The notes beneath the pieces were generated by a model. It had not been told where the DNA came from, searched no databases, and saw only the letters and a program-made list of their open reading frames with translations. The translations under genes and the position numbers were made by a program. This document shows positions 34,428 to 43,742 of a DNA stretch of 64,000 bases, in pieces. Within the stretch, counting starts at the first letter, position 1; each line of letters opens with the position of its first letter. The stretch spans positions 3,033,501-3,097,500 of the forward strand of contig NZ_CP053482.1 in the NCBI RefSeq assembly GCF_016772315.1, given 5' to 3'. This stretch comes from Thiothrix subterranea (GTDB lineage Bacteria > Pseudomonadota > Gammaproteobacteria > Thiotrichales > Thiotrichaceae).

Positions 34428-35846
34428 TTACCTCTTTTTCTTCTCGCTTTTCTTAATCTTATGAATCCGCGCCGCCTGCCGTTTCTTGGTGTGTTCCTGA
34501 CGCGGGGTCAGCGTATTGCGCTTGCCTTCATACGGGTTTTCGCCGCCTTTGTATTCAATCCGCACCTGACTGCCGACTAATTTCAGGGTTTTGTGGAAAT
34601 AGTTGGTCAGGTAGCGCGTATACATATCCGGCACGTAATCGGTACGGTTGCCGTGAATAATGACGCGGAACGGGTTGCTGCCGCCTTGATGAGCATAGCG
34701 CAATTTGATGCGTTGACCACGGGTCAGCGGTGGCTGATGTTGTTGTACGGCCATTTCCAGAATGCGCGTCAAGCGTGGCGTGGGCACTTTGAGCATGGCG
34801 GAATCGTAAGCGCGTTTCACTGCCGTATACAGCAAGCCAACGTTAGAGCCGTGCAGCGCGGAGATGAAATACTTTTCGGCGAAATCGAGGAACGGCAGTT
34901 TGATTTCAAGCTGTTGCTTGATCCACTCGCGGTCGTCGGATTCCATGCCATCCCATTTGTTGACCGCCAGCACCAAGGCTTTGCCCGCGTCCAAAATCAG
35001 CCCCAGCAAGTGCGCATCTTGGTCGGTGATGCTGTCGTGCGCGTCCACCAGCATAATGACGACGTGGCAACGTTGAATCGCATCCAGCGTTTTGATAATG
35101 CTGAATTTTTCAATGGTTTCATCCACGCGGCTGCGGCGGCGTACCCCAGCGGTGTCGATCAGGGTGTAGGCTTGCCCATCGCGTTCAAACGGGATGAAAA
35201 TACTGTCGCGGGTCGTGCCCGGTTGGTCGAACGCAATCACGCGCTCTTCGCCCATAATGCGGTTGATCAGGGTCGATTTGCCCACGTTCGGGCGACCCAC
35301 AAAGGCGATGCGGATGCTGCCGTCGTCTTCCTCTTCTTCTTCGGCATCGAAATCCGCGCCGAGGCTGTCGAGTACCGCCGTCATCAGCACGGTCACGCCG
35401 CGCCCTTGCACCGCTGCAATCTGGAAGACTTCGGTAAAGCCGAGCGAATAAAATTCGGAGGAGGCTTGATCCGCATCCACCCCGTCGATTTTATTGACCA
35501 GCAGGTAGACCGGTTTGCCCATGACGCGGATGTCTTGTGCAATCTGTTGGTCGGCGGCAGTCAGCCCTTGCTTGCCATCGACGATGAAGAGGATGGCATC
35601 GGATTCCTGCATCGCGGCGCGGGTTTGTTTCGCCATGTGTTCGTCGATGCCGACTTCTTCACCGCTCAAGCCGCCAGTGTCAATCAGCATGTAGCTGCGT
35701 CCATTGAGTTCGCCAGTGCCGTATTTGCGGTCACGGGTCAAGCCGGGGAAATCGGCAACGAGCGCGTCACGCGAACGGGTCAGGCGGTTGAATAAGGTGG
35801 ATTTGCCTACATTAGGGCGGCCAATCAGTGCGAGGACGGGTTTCAT
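34428..35846 (-). CDS. der: Ribosome assembly GTPase Der (EngA)
   Basis: 472 residues with two tandem G domains. The first has GRPNVGKSTLFNRL at 8-21 and DTGGL; the second has GRPNVGKSTLINRI near 190, DQPGTTRDS, DTAGVRRR and NKWD. The KH-like C-terminal domain follows and ends in a Lys/Arg-rich tail (IHKIKKSEKKKR). An acidic linker (DAEEEEEDDGS) separates the G domains. Der is essential for 50S ribosome assembly. Diverges from the NUDIX gene with 60 bases between starts. Confidence 0.98.
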   Translation of the reverse strand: MKPVLALIGRPNVGKSTLFNRLTRSRDALVADFPGLTRDRKYGTGELNGRSYMLIDTGGLSGEEVGIDEHMAKQTRAAMQESDAILFIVDGKQGLTAADQQIAQDIRVMGKPVYLLVNKIDGVDADQASSEFYSLGFTEVFQIAAVQGRGVTVLMTAVLDSLGADFDAEEEEEDDGSIRIAFVGRPNVGKSTLINRIMGEERVIAFDQPGTTRDSIFIPFERDGQAYTLIDTAGVRRRSRVDETIEKFSIIKTLDAIQRCHVVIMLVDAHDSITDQDAHLLGLILDAGKALVLAVNKWDGMESDDREWIKQQLEIKLPFLDFAEKYFISALHGSNVGLLYTAVKRAYDSAMLKVPTPRLTRILEMAVQQHQPPLTRGQRIKLRYAHQGGSNPFRVIIHGNRTDYVPDMYTRYLTNYFHKTLKLVGSQVRIEYKGGENPYEGKRNTLTPRQEHTKKRQAARIHKIKKSEKKKR

Positions 35847-35906
35847 GGTATAAACAGTACAGCAGAAAATGAAGCAGGCTAGGATAGCATTATTTTGGGA
35901 GAAAAC

Positions 35907-36452
35907 ATGAATTATTGCAGCGATTGCGGCGCAACCGTGAGTTTAAAAATCCCTGAACACGATGATCGCCTGCGTTTTGTGTGCGATGCCTGCGGGGTGA
36001 TTCATTATCAAAACCCGAAAATTGTGGCGGGGGCGTTGCCGGTGTGGGGCGAACAGGTGTTGTTGTGTCGGCGGGCGATTGCGCCGCGTTACGGCTTGTG
36101 GACATTGCCTGCGGGCTTCATGGAGAACGGCGAAACCACTGATCAGGCAGCGGCACGTGAGGCACGTGAAGAGGCGAATGCCAGCTTGCGGGATTTGCGG
36201 TTGTATACGGTGATTAGCATTCCGCACATTAATCAGGTGTACATGTTGTACCGCTGCGAATTGGTGTCAGACGACTTCTCACCGGGGGTGGAAAGTCTGG
36301 AAACGCGCTTGTTCCACGAGCATGAAATCCCGTGGAATGAATTGGCGTTTCCGTCGGTGCGCAAGACCTTGGAATGTTTTTTCAGTGACCGCAAACTGGG
36401 GGCGTTTTCGGTACACAATTTGGGGTTTGTGATACCTAAGCCTGCGGCGTGA
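35907..36452 (+). CDS. NUDIX hydrolase with N-terminal zinc ribbon
   Basis: 181 residues from the ATG at 35907, behind GGGAGAAAA. A small zinc ribbon (YCSDCG ... FVCDACG) precedes HYQNPKIVAGALPVW. The Nudix box is GFMENGETTDQAAAREAREEANA, with the conserved Glu residues of REAREE. This composition resembles ADP-ribose or NADH pyrophosphatase-like sanitising enzymes (NudC-like in layout but shorter). The exact substrate cannot be read from sequence. Ends one base before the convergent RDD gene. Confidence 0.9.
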   Translation: MNYCSDCGATVSLKIPEHDDRLRFVCDACGVIHYQNPKIVAGALPVWGEQVLLCRRAIAPRYGLWTLPAGFMENGETTDQAAAREAREEANASLRDLRLYTVISIPHINQVYMLYRCELVSDDFSPGVESLETRLFHEHEIPWNELAFPSVRKTLECFFSDRKLGAFSVHNLGFVIPKPAA

Positions 36453-36875
36453 TTATTTTTTGTGGATGCGTACCAAGCGCGTGTGAGAAAAACGGTCATG
36501 CCACGTCAGGCGTTCGGGGTCGAACAAGGAAATCAAAAATCCTGCCCCCAGCGTTGCCCAACTGAGCAATGCCCACAGGCAACGGGAACGGGCTTGCTGC
36601 CAATTGATCGCTTGTCCATCGGGGGTAACAACGCGCAATTTCCATGCTCGCATTCCCAGTGTTTGCCCACCATGCGTCCAGAACCAACCGAAAAAGCCGT
36701 AGGTCATGGCAGCGTATACTAACAACATGATGGCTTCCTGTATTTTTGCGCCGGTTAATGCAGTGAAAGCGTAAGCGGGAATGGCGGCGATAATCACCAC
36801 ACTGAAACCTGCGAGTACGGTGTCGTAAATGATTGCGCCGAGGCGACGCAGGAGGGTAGCGGGTTCAGCCGTCAT
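36453..36875 (-). CDS. RDD family membrane protein
   Basis: 140 residues from the ATG at 36875; an ATG at 36893 overlapping the trpG end is also possible. It has the RDD pattern LLRRLGAIIYDTVLAG near the N-terminus (here RRLGAIIYD), about three membrane helices, GGQTLGMRAWKLRVV and TWHDRFSHTRLV. RDD proteins are small integral membrane proteins, some linked to Na+/H+ transport or stress; here function is unknown. It is directly downstream of trpG and convergent with the NUDIX gene. Confidence 0.85.
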   Translation of the reverse strand: MTAEPATLLRRLGAIIYDTVLAGFSVVIIAAIPAYAFTALTGAKIQEAIMLLVYAAMTYGFFGWFWTHGGQTLGMRAWKLRVVTPDGQAINWQQARSRCLWALLSWATLGAGFLISLFDPERLTWHDRFSHTRLVRIHKK

Positions 36876-36882
36876 AATATCT

Positions 36883-37467
36883 TTATTTGCCATCCAAGAA
36901 ATTCCGCAACATGTCATGCCCGTATTGGGTGAGAATGGATTCGGGGTGGAATTGCACGCCTTCCACCGGCAGCGTTTTGTGGCGCACGCCCATGATCTCA
37001 TCCAGCTTGCCATCCGCCGTTTCTGTCCACGCGGTAATTTCTAGGCAGTCGGGGATGCTCTCTTGTTCGATCACCAGTGAATGGTAGCGCGTCGCTTCAA
37101 ACGGGCTGGGCAAGCCGGTGAATACGCCGACACCTTTGTGGTGCACCTGCGAAGTCTTGCCGTGCATGATTTCTTTGGCGCGGATGATCTTGCCGCCGAA
37201 GGCTTGCCCGATGGATTGATGCCCAAGGCATACGCCCAAAATCGGGATTTTGCCCGCAAAACGCAGCAGGGTAGGAATGGAAATGCCCGCTTCTGTCGGG
37301 GTGCAAGGCCCCGGCGATAGCACGATCTTGTCGGGGGCGATGTCGTCAATCGCTTCGACGGGGATTTCGTCGTTGCGCACTACCTGCACATCCGCACCGA
37401 GTTCGCCGAAGTACTGCACGAGGTTGTAGGTAAAACTGTCGTAATTGTCGACCATGAGCAGTTTCAT
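36883..37467 (-). CDS. trpG: Anthranilate synthase glutamine amidotransferase (component II)
   Basis: 194 residues, complete class I glutamine amidotransferase. The catalytic Cys is in [15 protein letters not shown] and the His/Glu pair in [10 protein letters not shown]. It begins [22 protein letters not shown]-like (here [17 protein letters not shown]). It supplies ammonia to TrpE; in many bacteria the same subunit also serves para-aminobenzoate synthase. Follows trpE by 11 bases in one operon; trpD and trpC are not in the window. Confidence 0.96.
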   Translation of the reverse strand: MKLLMVDNYDSFTYNLVQYFGELGADVQVVRNDEIPVEAIDDIAPDKIVLSPGPCTPTEAGISIPTLLRFAGKIPILGVCLGHQSIGQAFGGKIIRAKEIMHGKTSQVHHKGVGVFTGLPSPFEATRYHSLVIEQESIPDCLEITAWTETADGKLDEIMGVRHKTLPVEGVQFHPESILTQYGHDMLRNFLDGK

Positions 37468-37478
37468 AATTTATCCCC

Positions 37479-38969
37479 TTACTTATGTTTGCCGTTCAAG
37501 CCAGACAACGCAGCACTAGCCGCACGGAACACCGCCCGCCCTTTGTTCATTGTCTCATCCCATTCCGACTGCGGCACGGAGTCGTAAACGATGCCAGCGC
37601 CTGCTTGGATGTGCAGCACGTCATCCTTGATCACGGCGGTGCGGATGGCAATGGCGGTATCCATATTGCCGTTCCACGCCAGATAACCGACCGCACCCGA
37701 ATACACGCCGCGTTTGACGGGTTCGAGTTCGTCGATGATTTCCATTGCGCGGATTTTTGGCGCACCGCTGACTGTGCCAGCGGGGAAAGTGGCACGTAAT
37801 ACATCTATCGCATCCAGCCCCGGCAGCAGTTTGCCGGTGACGTTGGAGACGATGTGCATGACGTGCGAATAGCGTTCCACGATCATTTTGTCGGTGAGTT
37901 TGACCGAGCCGATTTCGCTGACACGCCCGGCATCGTTGCGCCCAAGGTCGATCAGCATCAGGTGTTCGGCGAGTTCTTTCGGGTCGTTGAGCAGTTCGGT
38001 TTCGAGTTCCTGATCGCGCTGTTCGGTGTCACCACGGCGGCGCGTTCCGGCAATCGGGCGCACGGTAAGCACGTCATCTTCAAGGCGCACCAAAATTTCC
38101 GGCGAGGATCCGACGATGTGGAAATCGCCCAGATTCAGGAAGTACATATAAGGCGACGGGTTGAGGCGGCGCAAGGCACGGTACAAATCCAGCGGCGGCG
38201 CGGCAAACGGAATGCTCATGCGCTGCGATAGCACCACTTGCATAATGTCGCCTGCTTTGATGTATTCCTTGGCATCCAGCACCGCTTGCTTGAAACCGTC
38301 TTCGGTGAAGCCGGAAATGAAGTCGCTTTCTTCTACCTGTGTCGCTTTGGGGGCAGGTTGATAGAGGCGGCGGGCTTCTTGCAACTGGCGTTCGAGTGCG
38401 TCGAGGCGTTGCTGGGATTGCTTGTATCCACCCGCTTCCGCTAGGACGATTAGGTGCAATTCACCGCGCAAATTGTCGAATACCACGACTTCATCCGACA
38501 CCATCAGTACGATGTCGGGCGTACCAATCGGGTCGGGTTTTTCACGCCCATGCACCAACTTTTTCTCGATGTAGCGGATGGTTTCGTAGCCGAAATAACC
38601 AACCAGCCCGCCGTTGAAGCGCGGCAAGTCTTCGATGTCTGGCACATTGTATTGCTGCTGAAATTCAGTAATCCATGCCAGCGGATCAGCTACGTCAACG
38701 GTTTCCACAGGTTGGTGCGCACGATGCACTTCCACCTGCAAGCCAAACACCTTGATGATGGTTTGCGCAGGTAAGCCAAGCATGGAATAACGTCCCCATT
38801 TTTCCCCACCTTGTACGGACTCGAACAGGTAGGAATAGGGCGCATCCGCGAGTTTGAGGTAGGCACTTAACGGGGTATCAAGGTCAGCCAGAATGGTACG
38901 GCGGACAGGAACGCGGTTGTAGCCTTGGGCAATATAGGTATCGAAAGTATCCTGATTCATGGTGGGCAT
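37479..38969 (-). CDS. trpE: Anthranilate synthase component I
   Basis: 496 residues; an ATG at 38960 is an alternative start. The regulatory segment [21 protein letters not shown] corresponds to the tryptophan-binding region. The chorismate-binding domain carries [37 protein letters not shown] and YSGAVGYL. It converts chorismate and glutamine-derived ammonia to anthranilate. No leader peptide rich in Trp codons was noticed in the 88 bases before it, so a classical attenuator is not supported. Confidence 0.97.
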   Translation of the reverse strand: MPTMNQDTFDTYIAQGYNRVPVRRTILADLDTPLSAYLKLADAPYSYLFESVQGGEKWGRYSMLGLPAQTIIKVFGLQVEVHRAHQPVETVDVADPLAWITEFQQQYNVPDIEDLPRFNGGLVGYFGYETIRYIEKKLVHGREKPDPIGTPDIVLMVSDEVVVFDNLRGELHLIVLAEAGGYKQSQQRLDALERQLQEARRLYQPAPKATQVEESDFISGFTEDGFKQAVLDAKEYIKAGDIMQVVLSQRMSIPFAAPPLDLYRALRRLNPSPYMYFLNLGDFHIVGSSPEILVRLEDDVLTVRPIAGTRRRGDTEQRDQELETELLNDPKELAEHLMLIDLGRNDAGRVSEIGSVKLTDKMIVERYSHVMHIVSNVTGKLLPGLDAIDVLRATFPAGTVSGAPKIRAMEIIDELEPVKRGVYSGAVGYLAWNGNMDTAIAIRTAVIKDDVLHIQAGAGIVYDSVPQSEWDETMNKGRAVFRAASAALSGLNGKHK

Positions 38970-39057
38970 TTCAGGTTAAATAAGGGGAAAAAGTCTAGCA
39001 CAGTTATTGTTTAAAGTATCACTGCGAGATACGTGTTGATTCAGGCATAATTGCCCC

Positions 39058-40032
39058 ATGTCACAACAACTGCCCCCCCTGAATGCTTTGCGAGCTTTTG
39101 AAGCCGTTGCCCGCCACTTGAGTTTTACCAAAGCGGCGGCAGAACTTCATGTGACTCGCGCCGCGATTAGTCACCAGATTAAATTTCTGGAGGATTACCT
39201 TGGCTTTGCGTTGTTGGAACGTAAAAATCGTTCAATTGTGCTCAGCAAAGGCGCGGAGGCAGCCTTGCCCAAGTTGCGCCAAGCGTTTGATTGTCTGGCG
39301 GATGCAGTGCATTTGATGCGCAATGAAACCCACCGCGAACACATTACGGTATGCGCAGCCCCCTCGTTTGCGTCCAAATGGTTGATTCCACGCCTGCCGC
39401 GTTTTTCCCGGCAACACCCGGAGATTGATATGCAAATCAATAGCAATGTGGGGCTGGTGGATGCGGATCTTCAGCAAGATAATCGTGCGATGGATACTTT
39501 TTTTCGCCAAAATCAAGTGGATGTGGTCATCGGCTTCGGTGCAGGGCAATACCCCGGTGACAGTGTAATCAAGTTGTTTGCAGTGTCTGCCGTGCCGGTT
39601 TGCAGCCCGGCGTTGTTGAATGCGCAACATCCGCACCCCTTGCACACACCTGCGGATTTGGTGTTTCATACCTTGTTACATGATGATACAAATTATGTGG
39701 GACACCCCAGTTGGTCAAAATGGCTAAAATTACAGGGTGTGGAAGGCATTAATGCGAATCGGGGGCTGCATTTTAACCATGTGTCACTGGCGTTGGATGC
39801 GGCGGTTGATGCGCAAGGCGTGCTATTAAGCATCAAGCCGTTGGCGCAAGCTGATATTGATGCGGGCAGGTTGTGTATCCCCTTTGATTTGCCGATGCCA
39901 TTGGAGCACGCTTACTACGTGTTTCGCCCGCAATCCGCGCCCTTAAATCAACGTGCTTGCGATGTGTTTGTGGAATGGTTACTGGAAGAAGCCCATCAAC
40001 ATCCAATAAAGGAAGGTTTGAATGCCCATTAA
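39058..40032 (+). CDS. LysR family transcriptional regulator (GcvA-like)
   Basis: 324 residues. The N-terminal helix-turn-helix is LNALRAFEAVARHLSFTKAAAELHVTRAAISHQIKFLED, close to GcvA/AmpR-type regulators; a periplasmic-binding-protein-like effector domain follows (ASKWLIPRLPRFSRQHPEID). It diverges from trpE and overlaps moaD by 11 bases downstream, so it is probably transcribed with the molybdopterin genes. Its target is uncertain; glycine cleavage genes are not near. Confidence 0.92.
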   Translation: MSQQLPPLNALRAFEAVARHLSFTKAAAELHVTRAAISHQIKFLEDYLGFALLERKNRSIVLSKGAEAALPKLRQAFDCLADAVHLMRNETHREHITVCAAPSFASKWLIPRLPRFSRQHPEIDMQINSNVGLVDADLQQDNRAMDTFFRQNQVDVVIGFGAGQYPGDSVIKLFAVSAVPVCSPALLNAQHPHPLHTPADLVFHTLLHDDTNYVGHPSWSKWLKLQGVEGINANRGLHFNHVSLALDAAVDAQGVLLSIKPLAQADIDAGRLCIPFDLPMPLEHAYYVFRPQSAPLNQRACDVFVEWLLEEAHQHPIKEGLNAH

Positions 40033-40255
40033 GGTACTGTTTTTTGCCAGCCTGCGCGAACGCATCGGGCAAAGCCAACGGCTGCTGGAAACCGATACGC
40101 CGTTGACCTTGCAAGAAGTCTGGCAGCGCAGCAGCGGTGAAACCCATTTGCCGGATAATGTATTAAGGTCGGTCAATCAAACGTATGTGGATGCTAACAG
40201 CCTGGTGCAACCGGGCGATGAAGTGGCATTTTTTCCACCCGTCACCGGAGGTTGA
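40022..40255 (+). CDS. moaD: Molybdopterin synthase sulfur carrier subunit
   Basis: 77 residues with ubiquitin-like fold markers (IKVLFFASLRERIGQ) and the essential C-terminal Gly-Gly in FFPPVTGG. The terminal glycine is adenylated by MoeB and then thiocarboxylated to deliver sulfur to precursor Z. Its start lies inside the LysR gene (11-base overlap) and its stop is 2 bases before moaE, so the three genes are tightly coupled. AAGGAAGG precedes the start. Confidence 0.95.
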   Translation: MPIKVLFFASLRERIGQSQRLLETDTPLTLQEVWQRSSGETHLPDNVLRSVNQTYVDANSLVQPGDEVAFFPPVTGG

Positions 40256-40257
40256 TT

Positions 40258-40701
40258 ATGCAACACGTTGACGTGCGCGAAATGCCGTTTGATCCTTGGC
40301 AATACCTCGCCGATTGGCAAGCGCAACAGTTGCCGGAAAATGCGCGTTCCGGTGCAACGGCTGTATTCGTCGGCACGATGCGCGATTTCAACGAAGGCGA
40401 TGACGTGATTGGCATGTATTTGGAGCATTATCCCGGCATGACCGAACGTCAATTGGCAACGTTGGTGGCAGAATCTTCGCAACGCTGGTCGCTGGATGCG
40501 GCGTTGGTGGTGCACCGTGTGGGCGAGATTTTGCCCGCGCAACCGATTGTCTTGGTAGCCGTGTGGTCAGCACATCGCGCCGCTGCGTTTGAAGCCTGCC
40601 GCCATTTGATGGAAACGCTCAAACATACTGCGCCGTTCTGGAAGCGTGAAACGTTGAGCAATGGCACGGTACGTTGGGTTGATCGCAATACGCTCGGTTA
40701 A
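40258..40701 (+). CDS. moaE: Molybdopterin synthase catalytic subunit
   Basis: 147 residues from the ATG at 40258, behind CGGAGG that lies inside moaD. Features include GATAVFVGTMRDFNEGD, LEHYPGMTERQL, HRVGEI and the lysine-containing KHTAPFWKRE. With MoaD it forms the heterotetramer that inserts two sulfurs into precursor Z, giving molybdopterin for enzymes such as sulfite dehydrogenase. Followed by cls after 15 bases. Confidence 0.95.
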   Translation: MQHVDVREMPFDPWQYLADWQAQQLPENARSGATAVFVGTMRDFNEGDDVIGMYLEHYPGMTERQLATLVAESSQRWSLDAALVVHRVGEILPAQPIVLVAVWSAHRAAAFEACRHLMETLKHTAPFWKRETLSNGTVRWVDRNTLG

Positions 40702-40716
40702 TGTCACGTGGAGTGA

Positions 40717-42156
40717 ATGCGCGTGACGGCTTATCTGGCAAGCTGGTTCAATACCGGCTTATTATTGTTGGACGTTATTATTGTCGCTACTTTGTTACCG
40801 ACAGTGGTGCAGCAACGCCGTGAGTCGGGGGCGACACTGGCGTGGGTGTTGGCGATTGTCTTTGTGCCTTTTATTGGGCTGCTAAGTTTTTGGGTGTTTG
40901 GCACGACGCGCTTGCATTTGCGCCGTCGCAAACGCCGTCGGGTCGAGGAAAAGTTGGCGAATACGTTACAAAACGTGCAAGTTTGCTTGAATAGTCAGCA
41001 ACATATTCGCGGGATTCCGCCGTCCTTACTGAAATTGGTCAATAAGCTGGACGAAATCGGCCCCGTCGGTGGCAATGCCGTCGACATTATGCGCGAGGGT
41101 GAACAGCTATTTGCGGTCTTGGAACAGGCTTTCGCCGCTGCTACCCAGCATATTCATCTGGTCTACTATATCTGGGAGGCGGATTACACCGGCGAACGTT
41201 TGCGCAATGCCTTGGTGCAAGCGGCACAGCGTGGGGTCACGGTGCGTTTGCTGGTCGATGATGTGGGTTCGCGTCAGGCGAATGCGCGATTTTTTGCGCC
41301 GCTGTTAGCCGCAGGCGGGCAGGTCGAACGTTTTCTGAAAGTGAATGTGTTAAGCCGTCAACTTAATCTGAACAATCGCAATCACCGCAAAGTCGTCATT
41401 ATTGATGGCACGCTGGCTTTCACCGGCGGGATGAATGTCGGCGATGTGTACGCGGGCAGGGGCGAGCCCTGGCAGGATTTGCACGCACGGATTCAGGGGC
41501 CGGTGGTGTATACCTTGCAGGAAGTGTTTTGTCAGGATTGGTATCACGCAACCGGCGAAGATTTGGTGAGCGAGGTGTACTTTCCGGTGATTGCGGATGC
41601 CGGAACGATTCACGCGCAATTCCTTGCCAGCGGGCCTGCGGATGAGCGTTGGCAGGCGATTCATACCGTGTTATTCGCGGCGATGAATCTGGCGAATACG
41701 CGCATTTGGATTGAAACGCCGTATTTCGTACCGGATCGCCCGATTCTGATGGCTTTGCAAACGGCAGCGTTGCGCGGCGTGGACGTGCGTTTGCTATTGC
41801 CGGGGAAATCGGATCATCCGCTGGTACTGTATGCAGGGCGTTCCTTTATAGACGATTTGCTGGCAGCAGGCGTGCGCGTGTTTGAAATGTACCGTGCCAT
41901 GCCTCATGCCAAAGCGGTGATGATCGACAGCAACTTCGCGACGCTGGGGTCGGCGAATATGGATCAGCGCAGTTTTCGCCTTAATTTCGAGGGCAACATC
42001 TTTTTTTACAGCGCCGAAATCGCCAGCAAGCTGGAGCAGGATTTTCTGAACGCTTGTGCGAATACGCAGGAAGTGACTGAAGCCCAGCGCCGTCAATTGG
42101 GCAAATGGCAGCGTTTAGCAGAGAGTATTGCGCGTTTGCTGGCTCCATTGTTATGA
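40717..42156 (+). CDS. clsA: Cardiolipin synthase (phospholipase D family)
   Basis: 479 residues with two N-terminal membrane helices, then two PLD domains. The first HKD is NHRKVVIIDGTLAFTGGMNV and the second HAKAVMIDSNFATLGSANMDQRS. It joins two phosphatidylglycerol molecules to make cardiolipin in the inner membrane. GGAG precedes the ATG. Length and layout match ClsA rather than ClsB/C. It follows moaE closely but has no obvious functional link. Confidence 0.95.
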   Translation: MRVTAYLASWFNTGLLLLDVIIVATLLPTVVQQRRESGATLAWVLAIVFVPFIGLLSFWVFGTTRLHLRRRKRRRVEEKLANTLQNVQVCLNSQQHIRGIPPSLLKLVNKLDEIGPVGGNAVDIMREGEQLFAVLEQAFAAATQHIHLVYYIWEADYTGERLRNALVQAAQRGVTVRLLVDDVGSRQANARFFAPLLAAGGQVERFLKVNVLSRQLNLNNRNHRKVVIIDGTLAFTGGMNVGDVYAGRGEPWQDLHARIQGPVVYTLQEVFCQDWYHATGEDLVSEVYFPVIADAGTIHAQFLASGPADERWQAIHTVLFAAMNLANTRIWIETPYFVPDRPILMALQTAALRGVDVRLLLPGKSDHPLVLYAGRSFIDDLLAAGVRVFEMYRAMPHAKAVMIDSNFATLGSANMDQRSFRLNFEGNIFFYSAEIASKLEQDFLNACANTQEVTEAQRRQLGKWQRLAESIARLLAPLL

Positions 42157-42184
42157 GCCTTGTGTAAAAAAACAGGTGCTTGGG

Positions 42185-42213
42185 TTGCTTGCAGGGGGGG
42201 CTTCTGGTATCCT
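42185..42213 (+). promoter_or_regulatory. Likely sigma-70 promoter of rpmB-rpmG
   Basis: TTGCTT (42185-42190) and TATCCT (42208-42213) are separated by exactly 17 bases, followed by a GC-rich discriminator CACGCGCC, which is typical of stringently controlled ribosomal genes. The rpmB start lies 45 bases downstream. Confidence 0.7.
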
Positions 42214-42257
42214 CACGCGCCTTTAGAGTTCAAGAATCGCAGATCTGGAGTATCCCG

Positions 42258-42494
42258 ATGTCTCGTGTATGTCAAGTAACAGGTAAGCGTCCCGTCACAG
42301 GTAACAATGTGTCGCACGCTAACAATAGAACCAAGCGCCGTTTCCTGCCTAACCTGCACGCGAAGCGCTTCTGGGTCGAAAGCGAAGGACGCTGGGTTCG
42401 CCTGCGCGTTTCTGCAAAAGGTATGCGTATTATCGACAAGTTAGGTATTGATACCATTCTTGCTGATATTCGTGGCCGTGGCGAAAAAGTTTAA
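42258..42494 (+). CDS. rpmB: 50S ribosomal protein L28
   Basis: 78 residues from the ATG at 42258; the reading frame is open further upstream but L28 begins [20 protein letters not shown] as here. GGAG precedes it. The body contains [18 protein letters not shown] and ends in a typical L28 tail. The protein binds 23S rRNA in the large subunit. Co-transcribed with rpmG, as in most gammaproteobacteria. Confidence 0.98.
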   Translation: MSRVCQVTGKRPVTGNNVSHANNRTKRRFLPNLHAKRFWVESEGRWVRLRVSAKGMRIIDKLGIDTILADIRGRGEKV

Positions 42495-42514
42495 TTTACC
42501 GGAGGTAACAGCGA

Positions 42515-42685
42515 ATGGCTAAGAAAGGCGGTCGTGATAAAATCAAGCTGGTTTCTTCCGCAGGAACTGGATTTTTCTATACTACAACCAAGAACAAGCG
42601 CACTACGCCGGACAAATTAGAGTTCAGCAAGTACGACCCGGTTGTGCGTAAACATGTTATGTTTAAGGAAGCCAAGATCAAGTAA
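42515..42685 (+). CDS. rpmG: 50S ribosomal protein L33
   Basis: 56 residues, [20 protein letters not shown] to VMFKEAKIK, with GGAGG before the ATG. It lacks the zinc-binding CxxC pairs, so this is the Cys-minus, zinc-independent L33 form. It follows rpmB by 20 bases and is closed by a terminator. Confidence 0.98.
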   Translation: MAKKGGRDKIKLVSSAGTGFFYTTTKNKRTTPDKLEFSKYDPVVRKHVMFKEAKIK

Positions 42686-42715
42686 TTGCTTGCTGTCTTG
42701 CGATTCTTTCCAAAG

Positions 42716-42735
42716 CCCGGCTTCGCCGGGTTTTT
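42716..42735 (+). terminator. Rho-independent terminator after rpmG
   Basis: CCCGGC (42716-42721), loop TTC, GCCGGG (42725-42730), then five Ts. A compact stem ending the rpmB-rpmG transcript 30 bases after the stop. Confidence 0.93.
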
Positions 42736-42765
42736 GCGTTTACGGAAAAACTGAGGGAACACCGT

Positions 42766-43254
42766 ATGATGTGGGTTGTAATAACGCTGGTTATCCTGCT
42801 GCTGTTGCTGCCGGTATTGGTGGGGTTTTTGATTTCACCCTATCAACAAGTGACGCGGGTCGAATTAATCAAAGCGCCTGCCGATGCCGTGTGGAATGCG
42901 CTCAGCGATTTTTCGCAGCAAGCACAGTGGCGTGCTGACCTGACCAGTATGCAAATGCTGGATGATGACGAGGGCTTGCGTTGGGTTGAGCAAGTGGCTA
43001 ATCAGCGCCCATTAGTACTGCGTAAGCTTAAAGAGTTGCCGCTGAAAGAATTACTCGTTGAAATGACGCAGGGTAGCAATAAGGGAACTCGCCATGCACG
43101 CATGAATGCTGTTCCCGGTGGCACGCGCGTAACCTTCACTGAAATGCTGGAAACTCGCAGTCCACTAGGGCGTATCAGGGGGCGTATGGGCAGCAGCCTT
43201 GATCAGCGTTTAGATCATTTTATTCAGCAACTGAAAGCGCACTTTACGGCTTAA
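42766..43254 (+). CDS. SRPBCC (START-like) family protein with N-terminal membrane anchor
   Basis: 162 residues. A hydrophobic N-terminus (VVITLVILLLLLPVLVGFLI) is followed by a polyketide-cyclase/START-like pattern: VELIKAPADAVWNALSDFSQQAQWR, then GTRVTFTEMLETRSPLGRIRG. The fold binds hydrophobic ligands; ligand and role are unknown. Convergent with folK, overlapping it by four bases. Confidence 0.8.
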   Translation: MMWVVITLVILLLLLPVLVGFLISPYQQVTRVELIKAPADAVWNALSDFSQQAQWRADLTSMQMLDDDEGLRWVEQVANQRPLVLRKLKELPLKELLVEMTQGSNKGTRHARMNAVPGGTRVTFTEMLETRSPLGRIRGRMGSSLDQRLDHFIQQLKAHFTA

Positions 43255-43742
43255 GCGCCGCAATTTAAGGTGACATGGCGCATCATTGCCGCCGACAGCG
43301 TTGATTCGCGGGCAATCTCGCCGATAGCGCGTTGCAACACGGGGTGCATGACTGTTGAAGCAATTTCCGCCAGCGGGAACAGCACAAATGCATAAGTGAG
43401 AATGTCCTGGTGCGGTAAATTGGTGGTTGGTTGCAAATTCCAATCATCGTAAAGCAACAGGTCAATGTCTAAGGTGCGTGCGCTGAATTTCTCCTCACCG
43501 CGCAAACGTCCGTGGGCTTGTTCCAATTCCCGTAAATAGTGTTTCAGGGCGGTTGGCGTTAGCGCGGTGGTAAGGCCAGCGGCTAAATTGAAAAAGGGTT
43601 CACCCGCAAACCCTGCGGCGGGCGTTTCATAGACGTGCGAAAAGACCACATGACCGAAGTCTTGCCGTAAACGTTGCATCGCGCTGCACAGGTTGGCTTC
43701 GCGCTCAATATTGCTGCCGAGGCTTAAATAGACGTTTGCCAT
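43251..43742 (-). CDS. folK: 6-hydroxymethyl-7,8-dihydropterin pyrophosphokinase
   Basis: 163 residues. VYLSLGSNIEREANL at the start and the family signature FSARTLDIDLLLYDD are clear, as is LPHQDILTYAFVLFPLAEI. The enzyme pyrophosphorylates hydroxymethyl-dihydropterin in folate synthesis. Its start overlaps folB by 19 bases, so the two consecutive pathway steps are co-translated. Confidence 0.96.
   Translation of the reverse strand: MANVYLSLGSNIEREANLCSAMQRLRQDFGHVVFSHVYETPAAGFAGEPFFNLAAGLTTALTPTALKHYLRELEQAHGRLRGEEKFSARTLDIDLLLYDDWNLQPTTNLPHQDILTYAFVLFPLAEIASTVMHPVLQRAIGEIARESTLSAAMMRHVTLNCGA

Noticed and set aside
34593-35795. 400-codon plus-strand open frame
   Set aside because: Entirely antisense to der, which has all GTPase motifs; long shadow frames are expected at this GC content.
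38970-39057. Trp attenuator before trpE
   Set aside because: No leader peptide with Trp codons or terminator hairpin seen in the short gap.
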